A DNA stretch of 29,075 nucleotides. Source: a virus. The notes beneath the pieces are model-generated. The model saw only the letters and a list, made by a program, of their open reading frames with translations. It had not been told where the DNA came from and searched no databases. Numbering within the stretch: the first letter of the stretch is position 1; every line of letters begins with the position of its first letter. The stretch covers positions 1-29,075 of IMG/VR virus record IMGVR_UViG_3300046010_000953, one strand, 5' to 3'. Shown here one piece after another: positions 1 to 8,063 of this stretch. The translations under genes were made by a program, and so were the position numbers.

Positions 1-2
1 GA

Positions 3-50
3 AGATTAATTACTCGCTACCTGTTCAAGTTCTCTAAATTTAATCTATGA
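3..50 (+). CDS. Possible 3' tip of an upstream gene (partial)
   Basis: Frame 3 is open from the window edge to a TGA at 48-50. It would overlap the next start codon as ATGA, the same coupling seen at 3061 and 5572. The visible tail, about 15 residues, is basic and aromatic (RLITRYLFKFSKFNL). A competing reading in frame 2 ends at a TAA at 35-37. Too little is visible to name a family, and the choice of frame rests only on the overlap pattern. Confidence 0.3.
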   Translation, partial: RLITRYLFKFSKFNL

Positions 51-1081
51 GTAAATTTCGTCCAAGGATTACGCGAGAAGAGTTTGAGATAGTTTCTCAG
101 TACCGCGCAATCAAAAACGAGGCAAATGAATTAGGTCTCGACGATGCCGATGTAAAACACGGTTGGATAAAATCCAAGACAGCCTCACTCTTCTTTAAGA
201 ACCCTAACTTCAAGTCGAAGGAAGAGGAGAATTACGAGCGGATTCGTGAGTCTATCTTAAAGGATATTGATGCGCATACCCCCAAGTATGAGATATTAAA
301 GAGAGAGAACTCAGGTGAATCTCATCTATTGGTAATAGACCCCGCTGACGTGCACATAGGTAAGCTATGTGACGCTTTTGAGACAGGAGAGACCTACGAC
401 AATCAGATAGCCGTAAAGCGCGTCTTAGAAGGTGTTCAAGGAATACTTGACAAGTCAACCGGGTTCAAAATCGACAAGATACTTTTTATTGGTGGTAACG
501 ACATCCTTCACATTGACACACCGAGACGAACCACTACGGCAGGTACTCCTCAGGATACCGATGGTATGTGGTACTCGAATTTTTTAATAGCAAAACAATT
601 ATATGTTGAGATTCTTGAAAGGCTGCTTACTGTGGCTGACGTTCATTTTACTTTTAATCCCTCAAACCACGATTATGTTCATGGCTTCTTCCTTGCTGAC
701 GTTATTAGAACGTGGTTTAAAGACTGTAAGCAAATTACTTTTGACTGCTCAATTTCGCATCGCAAGGCTTTTAGGTACGGACTAAACCTTATTGGAACTA
801 CCCACGGTGATGGTGCTAAGAACCAAGACCTTCCTCTTTTGATGGCTACGGAGTTTCCTATGGATTGGAGCTTGACCAAGCATCGTTACGTGTACACGCA
901 TCACGTTCACCATAAGTTCTCAAAAGACTACATCGGGGTAACCGTTGAGTCATTGCGCTCTCCATCGGGCACAGATTCATGGCATCATCGTGCAGGCTAT
1001 CAGCACGCCCCCAAAGCGATTGAAGGATTTTTGCATCATAAGATTAATGGGCAAGTTGCACGTTTATCCCATATATTCTGA
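47..1081 (+). CDS. Calcineurin-like metallophosphoesterase
   Basis: A 344-residue protein predicted to be a two-metal phosphohydrolase or nuclease of the calcineurin-like (MRE11/SbcD-type fold) superfamily. The metal-site motifs appear in the family order: D101-V-H103 (DxH), G150-N151-D152, N207-H208-D209 (NHD), H253-G-D255 (THGD) and the closing H286-V-H288 (HxH). The first ~95 residues are helical and charged, with a segment around 32-52 that looks like a small helix-turn-helix or DNA-contact region; that part is inference. Substrate is unknown; related phage enzymes are usually annotated only as phosphoesterase or DNA-repair exonuclease. The ATG may be coupled to an upstream stop by an ATGA overlap. 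A gap of about 33 bases with a promoter box separates it from the next gene. The fold is well supported; the biological role is not. Confidence 0.8.
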   Translation: MSKFRPRITREEFEIVSQYRAIKNEANELGLDDADVKHGWIKSKTASLFFKNPNFKSKEEENYERIRESILKDIDAHTPKYEILKRENSGESHLLVIDPADVHIGKLCDAFETGETYDNQIAVKRVLEGVQGILDKSTGFKIDKILFIGGNDILHIDTPRRTTTAGTPQDTDGMWYSNFLIAKQLYVEILERLLTVADVHFTFNPSNHDYVHGFFLADVIRTWFKDCKQITFDCSISHRKAFRYGLNLIGTTHGDGAKNQDLPLLMATEFPMDWSLTKHRYVYTHHVHHKFSKDYIGVTVESLRSPSGTDSWHHRAGYQHAPKAIEGFLHHKINGQVARLSHIF

Positions 1082-1088
1082 TTTTCAT

Positions 1089-1096
1089 TATCTTTG
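1089..1096 (+). promoter_or_regulatory. Bacteroidota-type -7 promoter box TATCTTTG
   Basis: TATCTTTG fits the Bacteroidota sigma-factor -7 consensus TAnnTTTG and sits 18 bases before the ATG at 1115. The upstream -33 element is poor: TTTA at 1063-1066, 22 bases away. Transcription would start close to 1103, giving a leader of only about a dozen bases. The nine-base word TATCTTTGT recurs in two other gaps of the window. Confidence 0.55.
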
Positions 1097-1114
1097 TCAT
1101 ATAAATTTAATAAA

Positions 1115-1354
1115 ATGAAAGTAGAAAAATTTTTAAAGACAGAAGAATTAGAGACGTTGCAGAAGATGCAGTCGGACTTTAACAAGGCAAAGATTGCTTT
1201 AGGAGATTTAGAGTTGGAGAAGCATGAGCTTCTTAAACGAATGGATTTCTTGCGAGCTCAATTTAGTGAACAAGAGAAGTCACTCATTGCTATTTACGGA
1301 CAGGATGCTGTCATTAATATGCAGACGGGTGAGGTAACCAAAAAAGAAAAATAA
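1115..1354 (+). CDS. Small coiled-coil protein, function unknown
   Basis: A 79-residue charged protein, predicted almost wholly helical, with heptad-like Leu spacing in its first two thirds (FNKAKIALGDLELEKHELL...). It ends in a short motif, YGQDAVINMQTGEVTKKEK, that I remember as recurring in small phage proteins of this group, without a known function. I chose the ATG at 1115 over the TTG at 1094. The TTG lies inside the promoter box, while the ATG has an A-rich leader typical of Bacteroidota. Five bases separate it from the fibre gene, so the two are probably co-transcribed. Confidence 0.7.
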   Translation: MKVEKFLKTEELETLQKMQSDFNKAKIALGDLELEKHELLKRMDFLRAQFSEQEKSLIAIYGQDAVINMQTGEVTKKEK

Positions 1355-1359
1355 AAGAC

Positions 1360-2274
1360 ATGGGAAAGATTAGTACATACGCAGTTGATTCAAATCCTTC
1401 ATTATCAGATAAACTTATTGGTACTGAGGTGGGGAACCTAGATGCTACAAAGAACTACACTATTTCGTCTATTCTTTCCCTTGGAACGTCATCAGGACTA
1501 CTTGTTCCTTACACAGGAGCTACAGGACCTGTCACACTAGGTGTGCATGGCATTACTGCTAATTCTTTTACTAAAGCGGGTGGTACATCGGCTCAGTTCT
1601 TGAAGGCTGATGGTTCTGTAGATTCAACTACATATGCTGCAGCTGCATCATTAAATAGTTACGTTCCTTATACAGGTGCATCTACTAATGTAAACTTAGG
1701 TTCTAACAACATTACTGCTAACTCTTTCGTTAAAGTTGGAGGCACATCTTCTCAATTTTTGAAGGCCAATGGTACAGTTGACTCTAATACTTACTTAACT
1801 GCAAATACGTTAAATGTTCCTCAAGTATTAAACGGAACGTCATTTGTTACCCAAGCTCCGTCAGCATTAGATACACCATTACTTGTATCATTTGGCGCTG
1901 CACAATCAAATGTAGATGTTTCACTTGATGCAGGTGGCACAATCACATTTAACACAGGAGGTGTTTACTTTATAAATGCATTTGGCTCTGTTGAGAGACA
2001 AGGTTCATCGGGTGGTGTAGCTATTCTTTTATTTAGAGTTCTTTTAAATGGAACTCAAATTAGTACTACAAAAGGATTCCATCTTGATACGCCAAACCTT
2101 GATATACCATATGAAGTGACTATTCCGTTTAAAGCGCAAGCAGGAGATTCTCTTCGTTTTCAAATTATGCGTGACTCATCAGGTGTTAACCAAGGTGGTT
2201 TATACGGACATACAGTTCTAGGTGGTTGGCCTAACGTTCCGTCATCTCAAATTCAAATTTGGAAACTTAGCTAA
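1360..2274 (+). CDS. Tail fibre / receptor-binding protein with tandem repeats
   Basis: A 304-residue protein with the architecture of a Bacteroidota-phage tail fibre. Residues 1-45 (KISTY...LIGTE...TKNYTISSIL) look like the virion-attachment start. Two tandem repeats follow, at about 49-92 and 102-145, with a 53-residue period. Each has PYTGA, then V-LG, then ITANSF, then K-GGTS-QFLKA-G-VDS-TY. Residues ~160-304 form a beta-rich C-terminal domain (SLDAGGTITFNTGGVYFINAFGSV... QAGDSLRFQIMRD...) resembling TNF/C1q-type jelly-roll fibre tips, which often bind the host receptor. The repeats are direct observation; the fold and receptor role are inference. The gene lies upstream of the terminase rather than in the tail module. 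Its stop overlaps the next start by one base (TAATG). Confidence 0.75.
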   Translation: MGKISTYAVDSNPSLSDKLIGTEVGNLDATKNYTISSILSLGTSSGLLVPYTGATGPVTLGVHGITANSFTKAGGTSAQFLKADGSVDSTTYAAAASLNSYVPYTGASTNVNLGSNNITANSFVKVGGTSSQFLKANGTVDSNTYLTANTLNVPQVLNGTSFVTQAPSALDTPLLVSFGAAQSNVDVSLDAGGTITFNTGGVYFINAFGSVERQGSSGGVAILLFRVLLNGTQISTTKGFHLDTPNLDIPYEVTIPFKAQAGDSLRFQIMRDSSGVNQGGLYGHTVLGGWPNVPSSQIQIWKLS

Positions 2275-2501
2275 TGGACATTAGAAAAATATCTATCGGT
2301 CCTGACTACAAAGGTAGCGCTATGCACTACATCTGTGGTCAAGAGATATTGGGTGGGTCAAATACGATTCATCTAATCCGATACGATATTGACAAATCTT
2401 CAATCAAGATTTACATCATAAATAAAAAAGAGGAGGTTGTGTTGTGGAAAGAGTTCACGCACACCATGCCAATTGCAATCGAATATAATATAAATTATTA
2501 A
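2274..2501 (+). CDS. Conserved small phage protein, function unknown
   Basis: A 75-residue protein (MDIRKISIGPDYKGSAMHY...) with an alternating strand pattern and no membrane segment. I recognise the opening and the closing PIAIEYNINY as a sequence type often seen in uncultured Bacteroidota phages near the terminase and structural genes, always without function. It starts by a one-base TAATG overlap with the fibre gene and ends by the same overlap with the next, so it is translationally coupled on both sides. Chaperone or fibre-assembly help would be guesses from position alone. Confidence 0.75.
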   Translation: MDIRKISIGPDYKGSAMHYICGQEILGGSNTIHLIRYDIDKSSIKIYIINKKEEVVLWKEFTHTMPIAIEYNINY

Positions 2502-3064
2502 TGAAATCCCCATTCTACTTCATAGTAAAACCTATGGAGGGGAAGAGATACAGCAATACCGGGGACTTTGGAGGAGTTGAGTTAATAGTTAGCACTTCAG
2601 AAGAAGACTTCAAATTCTCGAACAGGTACGCTGAGGTTATTGAAACCCCTATAGGATACACCGGTCCAATTGAGCCGGGTGATACACTAATCGTTCACCA
2701 CAACGTATTTAAGTTCTACAACGACGTTCAGGGCCGTAGAAAAAGCGGAATGAGCTTTTTTAAAGACGACTTGTTCTTTGTTGACTTTGACCAATTCTAT
2801 ATGTACAAAAAGGATGGTGATTGGACTGCCAATGGACGCTTCTGCTTTGTTGAGCCGGTTGATACGGTTGATTCGTTTATTTATAAGCCATTTAGCGAAG
2901 AGCCACTTATGGGTACAATGCGTTACCCAAGCGAGTACTTGAAATCTCAAGGTATTAATTCGGGTGATTTAATTTCCTTTGAACCTGACTCTGAGTATGA
3001 GTTCACTATCAACGATAAGAAGATGTATCGTATGCTTGAGCAAAACATAAAAATTCTGTTATGA
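2501..3064 (+). CDS. Putative GroES-like (tandem co-chaperonin fold) protein
   Basis: A 187-residue protein that appears to contain two beta-rich GroES-like halves. Half 1 (about 5-120) has FYFIVKP at the start, GGVEL near 24-28, then AEVIETP, PGDTLIVHHN (59-68) and KDDLFFV (88-94). This resembles the GroES order of an opening strand, a GG loop, V-A-VG, GD-V, and a closing DI-LV. Half 2 (about 136-187) has a compact version with INSGDLISF (152-160), EYEFTI and MYRM. Phage GroES analogues (T4 gp31 type) assist host GroEL in capsid folding, which would fit a gene just before the packaging and head genes. No catalytic motif is visible. The fold assignment rests on pattern only. It overlaps the next gene by ATGA. 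Confidence 0.5.
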   Translation: MKSPFYFIVKPMEGKRYSNTGDFGGVELIVSTSEEDFKFSNRYAEVIETPIGYTGPIEPGDTLIVHHNVFKFYNDVQGRRKSGMSFFKDDLFFVDFDQFYMYKKDGDWTANGRFCFVEPVDTVDSFIYKPFSEEPLMGTMRYPSEYLKSQGINSGDLISFEPDSEYEFTINDKKMYRMLEQNIKILL

Positions 3065-3351
3065 GCAAGGTAAAAGAAATAAAACTTAGAATCATCTCGG
3101 CAGGAGAACAGGCCGTTGAGCAGTTGATAAAGGTAGCTAAAGAGCAAATCATTAAGCCTGACCCCGAGGATGAGCTTTCAGCAGATAGATTAAAAAATGC
3201 AGCAGCCACCAAGAAGCTCGCTATATTCGATGCATTTGAGATTCTAAATCGAATTGAGCTAGAACGAGAGAACTTGGAGATACTAGATAAAGGCCCTAGT
3301 AAGGTAGATACTAAACAAGGATTCGCTGAACGTCGTGCAGGAGGGAAGTAG
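3061..3351 (+). CDS. Small helical protein in terminase-small-subunit position
   Basis: A 96-residue, charged, mostly helical protein directly upstream of, and overlapping, the large terminase gene. That is the usual place of the small terminase subunit, which binds the packaging start site. Residues 1-60 read as helices (SAGEQAVEQLIKVAKEQI, then RLKNAAATKKLAIFDAFEILNRIE), and the C-terminus is basic (FAERRAGGK). I see no clear helix-turn-helix signature, and the length is shorter than most small terminases. The start is coupled to the upstream stop as ATGA. The call is mostly positional. Confidence 0.5.
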   Translation: MSKVKEIKLRIISAGEQAVEQLIKVAKEQIIKPDPEDELSADRLKNAAATKKLAIFDAFEILNRIELERENLEILDKGPSKVDTKQGFAERRAGGK

Positions 3352-5575
3352 TTTATATAAGGTTGTCGAGAAGGCTATACCAAAGACTGCGTTCACTCGA
3401 AAGAATAACGACAGGTCTTGGACGTATGGTTATAACGAAGACTACGACGTGGTCGTTATATCAAAGACGGGTCGTATTGGAGAGATAGTAGACATACAAG
3501 GTCTAAGAGTTGCTCTTCCTGAGGTTCCTCAAAAGTGTCTTCAAAGACACTCTAAATCATCTGAGCAGTATTGGGAGAGAATGGATATGCCAAAGGAACT
3601 CACTCGTATTCAATCCATATTCCAATGGAATGATATGCCTGCAGAGTTCAAGAATAGGTGGGTAGATTACATTGAACAGGAATTTGACTACCGTGAACAG
3701 GGGTGTTGGTTCATGAACAATGGCAAGCCTACCTATATAACGGGGTCACATTATATGTACCTTCAGTGGTCTAAGATTGACATCGGATACCCTGACTATC
3801 GTGAAGCAAACCGTATCTTCTTTATATTTTGGGAGGCCTGCATGGCTGACCCGCGCAGCTTTGGTATGATATACCTAAAGATACGTCGCTCGGGATTCTC
3901 ATTCATGTCGTCATCCGAATGTGTAAACATCGCAACTCTCGCTAAGGATTCGCGTGTTGGTATGCTCTCAAAGACGGGAGCGGATGCCAAGAAGATGTTC
4001 ACCGATAAGGTTGTACCAATTAACAGCAACCTACCTTTCTTCTTCAAGCCTGTTATGGATGGTATGGACAAGCCAAAGACTGAGCTTGCGTACCGCGTTC
4101 CTGCAGCTAAGATTACAAAGAAGAATATGCATGACGTGGATGACAACGAGATTACGGGTCTAGACACCACGATTGACTGGAAAAATACCGAAGAGAACTC
4201 TTACGATGGCGAGAAGTTAAAGTTCTTAGCACACGATGAATCTGCCAAGTGGACAAAGCCAAACAACATCCTAAACAATTGGCGTGTAACCAAGACGTGT
4301 TTGCGTTTGGGTTCAAAGATTATTGGTAAGTGCATGATGGGCTCTACGTCCAATGCGCTGAGTAAGGGTGGTGAGAACTACAAAAAACTTTATGAGGACT
4401 CTAGGGTTACAACAAGAAATGCCAATGGACAGACCAAGTCAGGCCTTTACGCATTGTTTATTCCTATGGAGTGGAACATGGAGGGATTTATTGATATTCA
4501 TGGTATGCCTGTGTTTAGAAAGCCTTTTGATAAAATCAGAGGTGTAGACGGCAATTGGATTACAAACGGAGCTATCGATTATTGGGAGGCAGAGGTTGAC
4601 TCGCTTAAAGGTGACGCCGATGCGCTCAATGAGTTCTATCGTCAGTTCCCTCGTACTGAGTCGCACGCATTTAGAGATGAGAGTAAATCCTCATTGTTTA
4701 ACCTTACTAAAATATATCAGCAGATTGACTACAACGACGCCTTAATATCAGAGCACTACTTAACACGTGGGTCTTTCCATTGGAGAGATGGTATTAAGGA
4801 TAGCAAAGTTGTATTCTCACCTGACAAAAATGGTAGGTTCTTGGTGTCGTGGGTTCCTCCTGCTCACTTGCAGAATAGAATAATAGAGAAGAACGGACTT
4901 AGATACCCTGCCAATGAGCACATGGGGTGCTTTGGATGTGACCCATATGACATATCTGCAGTTGTTGGCGGTAGGGGCTCCAACGGCTCACTGCATGGAA
5001 TGACTAAGTTTCACATGGATGAGGGTCCTACAAATGAGTTCTTTTTGGAGTACATTGCTAGGCCTCAAACAGCAGAGATATTCTTTGAAGAGGTTTTGAT
5101 GGCCTGCGTATTTTACGGTATGCCAATTCTTATTGAGAACAACAAACCTCGTTTGCTTTACCACTTTAAGAACAGAGGCTACAGGCCATACTCAATTAAC
5201 AGACCCGACAAGCACTACTCTAAATTGACGCCAACAGAGCGTGAGCTAGGTGGTATACCAAACTCCTCAGAGGATGTTAAGCAATCTCATGCATCTGCTA
5301 TAGAGAGCTATATTGAGAAGTACGTTGGATTAGATTCAGCAGGTATATACAGGCAACCTGATGAGATGGGCTCAATGCCGTTCACTAGAACGCTTAGTGA
5401 TTGGGCTAGGTTCGATATTAGCGATAGGACTAAATTTGATGCCTCTATTAGCTCGGGATTGGCTATTATGGCCAATCAGAAGCACTTATACATACCGGAG
5501 AAAAAAGAATCAAAAATATCTCTTAAATTTGCAAGATATAGTAATGATGGGAATATAAGTCAACTTATTAAATGA
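3335..5575 (+). CDS. terL: Terminase large subunit
   Basis: A 746-residue ATP-driven DNA packaging motor with nuclease. The ATPase half shows a Walker-A-like loop at about 182-193 (KIRRSGFSFMSS), a Walker B with catalytic acid at 296-302 (LKFLAHDE), and a coupling motif GSTSN at 336-340. The C-terminal RNase-H-like nuclease is marked by GCDPYD (first metal acid D536) and IENNKPRLL (second acid near E601). The first ~150 residues are longer than in many terminases. The first usable start is a GTG at 3335, overlapping the preceding gene by 17 bases; the nearest in-frame upstream stop is at 3305-3307. The next ATG (codon 83) would remove a conserved-looking N-terminus. A copy of a 20-base stem-loop repeat lies inside the gene at 3531-3550. 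It overlaps the portal gene by ATGA. Confidence 0.93.
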   Translation: MQEGSSLYKVVEKAIPKTAFTRKNNDRSWTYGYNEDYDVVVISKTGRIGEIVDIQGLRVALPEVPQKCLQRHSKSSEQYWERMDMPKELTRIQSIFQWNDMPAEFKNRWVDYIEQEFDYREQGCWFMNNGKPTYITGSHYMYLQWSKIDIGYPDYREANRIFFIFWEACMADPRSFGMIYLKIRRSGFSFMSSSECVNIATLAKDSRVGMLSKTGADAKKMFTDKVVPINSNLPFFFKPVMDGMDKPKTELAYRVPAAKITKKNMHDVDDNEITGLDTTIDWKNTEENSYDGEKLKFLAHDESAKWTKPNNILNNWRVTKTCLRLGSKIIGKCMMGSTSNALSKGGENYKKLYEDSRVTTRNANGQTKSGLYALFIPMEWNMEGFIDIHGMPVFRKPFDKIRGVDGNWITNGAIDYWEAEVDSLKGDADALNEFYRQFPRTESHAFRDESKSSLFNLTKIYQQIDYNDALISEHYLTRGSFHWRDGIKDSKVVFSPDKNGRFLVSWVPPAHLQNRIIEKNGLRYPANEHMGCFGCDPYDISAVVGGRGSNGSLHGMTKFHMDEGPTNEFFLEYIARPQTAEIFFEEVLMACVFYGMPILIENNKPRLLYHFKNRGYRPYSINRPDKHYSKLTPTERELGGIPNSSEDVKQSHASAIESYIEKYVGLDSAGIYRQPDEMGSMPFTRTLSDWARFDISDRTKFDASISSGLAIMANQKHLYIPEKKESKISLKFARYSNDGNISQLIK
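3531..3550 (+). repeat. Stem-loop repeat copy 1 (inside terL)
   Basis: The 20-base word AAAAGTGTCTTCAAAGACAC occurs here and again at 25790-25809. Its 16-base core also forms the capsid terminator at 10624-10639. It is an inverted repeat (GTGTCTT and AAGACAC around CA). As RNA it would fold with a TCAA loop, and here an extra A-T pair extends the stem. It encodes K-C-L-Q-R-H, a different reading frame from copy 3. No T-run follows, so it should not terminate transcription. Confidence 0.8.
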
Positions 5576-8007
5576 AAGAAGTAAAAGTAAACGTACCCTC
5601 AACTGCATTTCCGAGTCAATTTGTTTCTGACGCAGAAAAGAACACTGCAGAATTTGGCATCCAAATAGGGCAAGCTATCCAATACGAGTGGTTTCGTAAG
5701 GACGGTAATCAATGTAGATATTATAGCCAATGGAGAGACTTCCATCGTTTAAGGTTGTATGCCCGTGGCGAGCAGTCTGTTGCTAAATATAAAAATGAAC
5801 TTGCAGTTGATGGAGACCTATCATACTTAAATCTAGATTGGACTCCCGTTCCAATCCTTCCTAAATTTGTTGACATCGTCGTTAACGGTATGTCTGACCG
5901 TATGTTTAAGGTTAAGGCTTACGCACAAGATGCAATGTCTCAATCAAAGAGAAGTAAGTTTCAAGATGTCCTTGAGGGGCAAATGGTTGCAAAAGCACCA
6001 TTAATGATGATAAAAGAAAAGTCGGGATTCGACCCATTTGTTATGGACCCCGAGGAACTTCCTGAAACAGATGAGGAACTATCATTGTATATGCAGCTTA
6101 ACTATAAACCTGCTATCGAGATTGCAGAGGAAGAAGCTATCAATACTATTTTAGAGGAGAATAAATATTTAGACCTACGAAAAAGACTTGACTACGACCT
6201 TACTGTATTAGGTATCTCTGTTGCAAAACACGAGTTCCTTCCCGGTTCAGGTGTACAGGTTTCCTATGTAGACCCCGCTAACGTGGTCTATAGCTACACT
6301 GAGGACCCTTACTTTAAAGATTGTTTTTATTGGGGTGAGATTAAGACAGTTCCTATTACGGAGCTCTTGAAGATTGACCAAACGCTTACCCGAGAAGACC
6401 TTGATGAGATATCAAAGTACAGTCAAAGTTGGTACGATTACTATAACGTGGCTCAGTACTACCAAAATGATATCTTTTATCGTGACACTTGCACATTACT
6501 ATACTTTAACTACAAGACCACCAAGAAAGTTGTTTACAAGAAGAAATTCTTAGATAACGGTGGCGTTCGTGTAATTGCAAAAGACGACACGTTTAACCCA
6601 CCTACTGATATGATGGAGGAGGGCAAGTTTGAGAAGATTGAAAAAATAATTGATGTTTGGTACGAAGGCGTAATGGTCATGGGTACAAACATTCTACTTA
6701 AGTGGGAGATGTCTGAGAACATGGTTCGTCCTAAGTCATCATCTCAACACGCTATACCAAACTACGTGGCTATTGCACCTCGTATGTATAAGGGTGTAAT
6801 TGAGTCATTGGTTCGCCGAATGATTCCATTTGCAGACTTGATTCAAATCACACACTTAAAGATGCAGCAGGTTATTGCACGTACCGTTCCTGACGGTGTA
6901 TTCATTGATGCTGATGGTCTTAATGAGGTTGACTTGGGTACAGGGGCCGCTTACAATCCCGAGGATGCGTTACGATTATACTTCCAAACGGGTAGTGTAA
7001 TTGGTCGTAGCTACACTCAAGATGGTGAGTTCAACAACGGACGAGTTCCTATACAAGCCATTACAGGAAGTACAGGCGCATCAAAACTACAGACATTAAT
7101 TGCAAACTACAACCACTACATGGATATGCTACGTTCGGTCACAGGACTTAACGAAGCACGCGATGGCTCTATGCCTGACCCGAGAGCTTTAGTTGGTGTA
7201 CAGAAGCTTGCAGCTCTTAACTCAAACACAGCTACACGCCACATATTAGAGGCTAGTTTGTTTATGTTCCGCTCATTGGCAGAGGCATTAACATATAGAG
7301 TAGCTGACATTTTGCAATACGCTGACTTCAAGGATGACTTTGCAAATAGAATTGGAAAGTACAACGTATCTATCTTAAATGAGATTAAGGATTTATACGT
7401 GTATGATTTTGGAATCTTTATTGAAATTTCACCGGATGAAGAAGAAAAGGCACAACTCGAGCAGAACATTCAAATCGCGTTATCTAAAGGCGATATTAAC
7501 CTTGAAGATGCGATTGATATCCGTGAGATTAAGAACATTAAATTGGCTAATCAACTTCTTAAGGTTAAACGAGTTAAGAAGCAGGATAGAGAGGAGCGAC
7601 TTCAAATGCAGCAGCAGGCTATGGTTGCTCAGCAAAACCTACAATCACAGCAAATGGCAGCTGAAACAGCTATGGCTAAAATTCAAGCAGAGACTCAAGC
7701 TAAGATGCAAATAAAGCAAGCTGAGGTAGCGTTTGAGATTGAGAAGATGAAGAACGAGGCCGTGCTCAAGCAGCAGCTTATGCAGACTGAGTTTGATATG
7801 CAGATGCAATTAAAGGGCATGGATACTCAGACACTAAAGCAGAGAGAGGACGAAAAGGAGAAGGCTAAGGATAAAAGAATCTCCATTCAAAATACTCAGC
7901 AATCAAAGTTAATTGAGCAACGAAAGAACAACTTACCTCCAATTGATTTTGAATCAAATGAGGATAGCTTGGATGGATTTGACTTAGCTGAGTTTGAGCC
8001 TAGATAG
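5572..8007 (+). CDS. Portal protein
   Basis: An 811-residue protein directly after the terminase, in the portal position. The portal forms the dodecameric ring through which DNA enters and leaves the head. The middle carries portal-like features: a helical N-terminal region with W/Y-rich segments (YEWFRKDGNQCRYYSQWRDFHRL, first part at about 38-60), a stem-like stretch near 400-440 (RMYKGVIESLVRRMIPFADLIQITHLKMQQV), and the helical segment with SVTGLNEARDGS at about 520. From about 676 to 770 there is a long Gln/Met/Lys-rich coiled coil (QMQQQAMVAQQNLQSQQM onward), probably the barrel or crown extension inside the head. The final ~30 residues are acidic. Larger than typical portals (about 500-700). 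The family call rests on order, size and overall pattern. Coupled to terL by ATGA. Confidence 0.85.
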   Translation: MKEVKVNVPSTAFPSQFVSDAEKNTAEFGIQIGQAIQYEWFRKDGNQCRYYSQWRDFHRLRLYARGEQSVAKYKNELAVDGDLSYLNLDWTPVPILPKFVDIVVNGMSDRMFKVKAYAQDAMSQSKRSKFQDVLEGQMVAKAPLMMIKEKSGFDPFVMDPEELPETDEELSLYMQLNYKPAIEIAEEEAINTILEENKYLDLRKRLDYDLTVLGISVAKHEFLPGSGVQVSYVDPANVVYSYTEDPYFKDCFYWGEIKTVPITELLKIDQTLTREDLDEISKYSQSWYDYYNVAQYYQNDIFYRDTCTLLYFNYKTTKKVVYKKKFLDNGGVRVIAKDDTFNPPTDMMEEGKFEKIEKIIDVWYEGVMVMGTNILLKWEMSENMVRPKSSSQHAIPNYVAIAPRMYKGVIESLVRRMIPFADLIQITHLKMQQVIARTVPDGVFIDADGLNEVDLGTGAAYNPEDALRLYFQTGSVIGRSYTQDGEFNNGRVPIQAITGSTGASKLQTLIANYNHYMDMLRSVTGLNEARDGSMPDPRALVGVQKLAALNSNTATRHILEASLFMFRSLAEALTYRVADILQYADFKDDFANRIGKYNVSILNEIKDLYVYDFGIFIEISPDEEEKAQLEQNIQIALSKGDINLEDAIDIREIKNIKLANQLLKVKRVKKQDREERLQMQQQAMVAQQNLQSQQMAAETAMAKIQAETQAKMQIKQAEVAFEIEKMKNEAVLKQQLMQTEFDMQMQLKGMDTQTLKQREDEKEKAKDKRISIQNTQQSKLIEQRKNNLPPIDFESNEDSLDGFDLAEFEPR

Positions 8008-8024
8008 TATTGAAAAAATACTAT
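8004..8024 (+). other. AT-rich hairpin over the portal stop codon
   Basis: Eight-base arms ATAGTATT and AATACTAT flank a GAAAA loop and include the portal TAG stop at 8005-8007. The tract after the hairpin is A-rich, not T-rich, so it is not a standard terminator on the + strand. It could be a weak 3'-end or processing structure before the scaffold gene, or an effect of AT-richness. Confidence 0.35.
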
Positions 8025-8036
8025 TAAAAAAATGTA

Positions 8037-8044
8037 TAATTTTG
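8037..8044 (+). promoter_or_regulatory. Possible -7 promoter box TAATTTTG before the scaffold gene
   Basis: TAATTTTG matches TAnnTTTG and ends 19 bases before the ATG at 8064. The best upstream element is a TTG at 8010-8012 within TATTG, 24 bases away, which is a little wide. It could provide an extra promoter for scaffold and capsid. Confidence is limited because the gap is very AT-rich. Confidence 0.4.
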
Positions 8045-8063
8045 TAATGTAAATTTTAATCAA

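Noticed and set aside
1094-1114. TTG start for the small coiled-coil gene
   Set aside because: It falls inside the TATCTTTGT promoter box. The ATG at 1115 has the A-rich leader expected here.
3796-4170. 124-residue minus-strand frame inside terL
   Set aside because: It overlaps the ATPase core of the terminase, whose motifs require the + frame. No independent support.
8004-8030. Hairpin after the portal gene as a terminator
   Set aside because: The stem is all but AT-only and is followed by A residues rather than T residues on the coding strand, so it was kept only as a weak structure.
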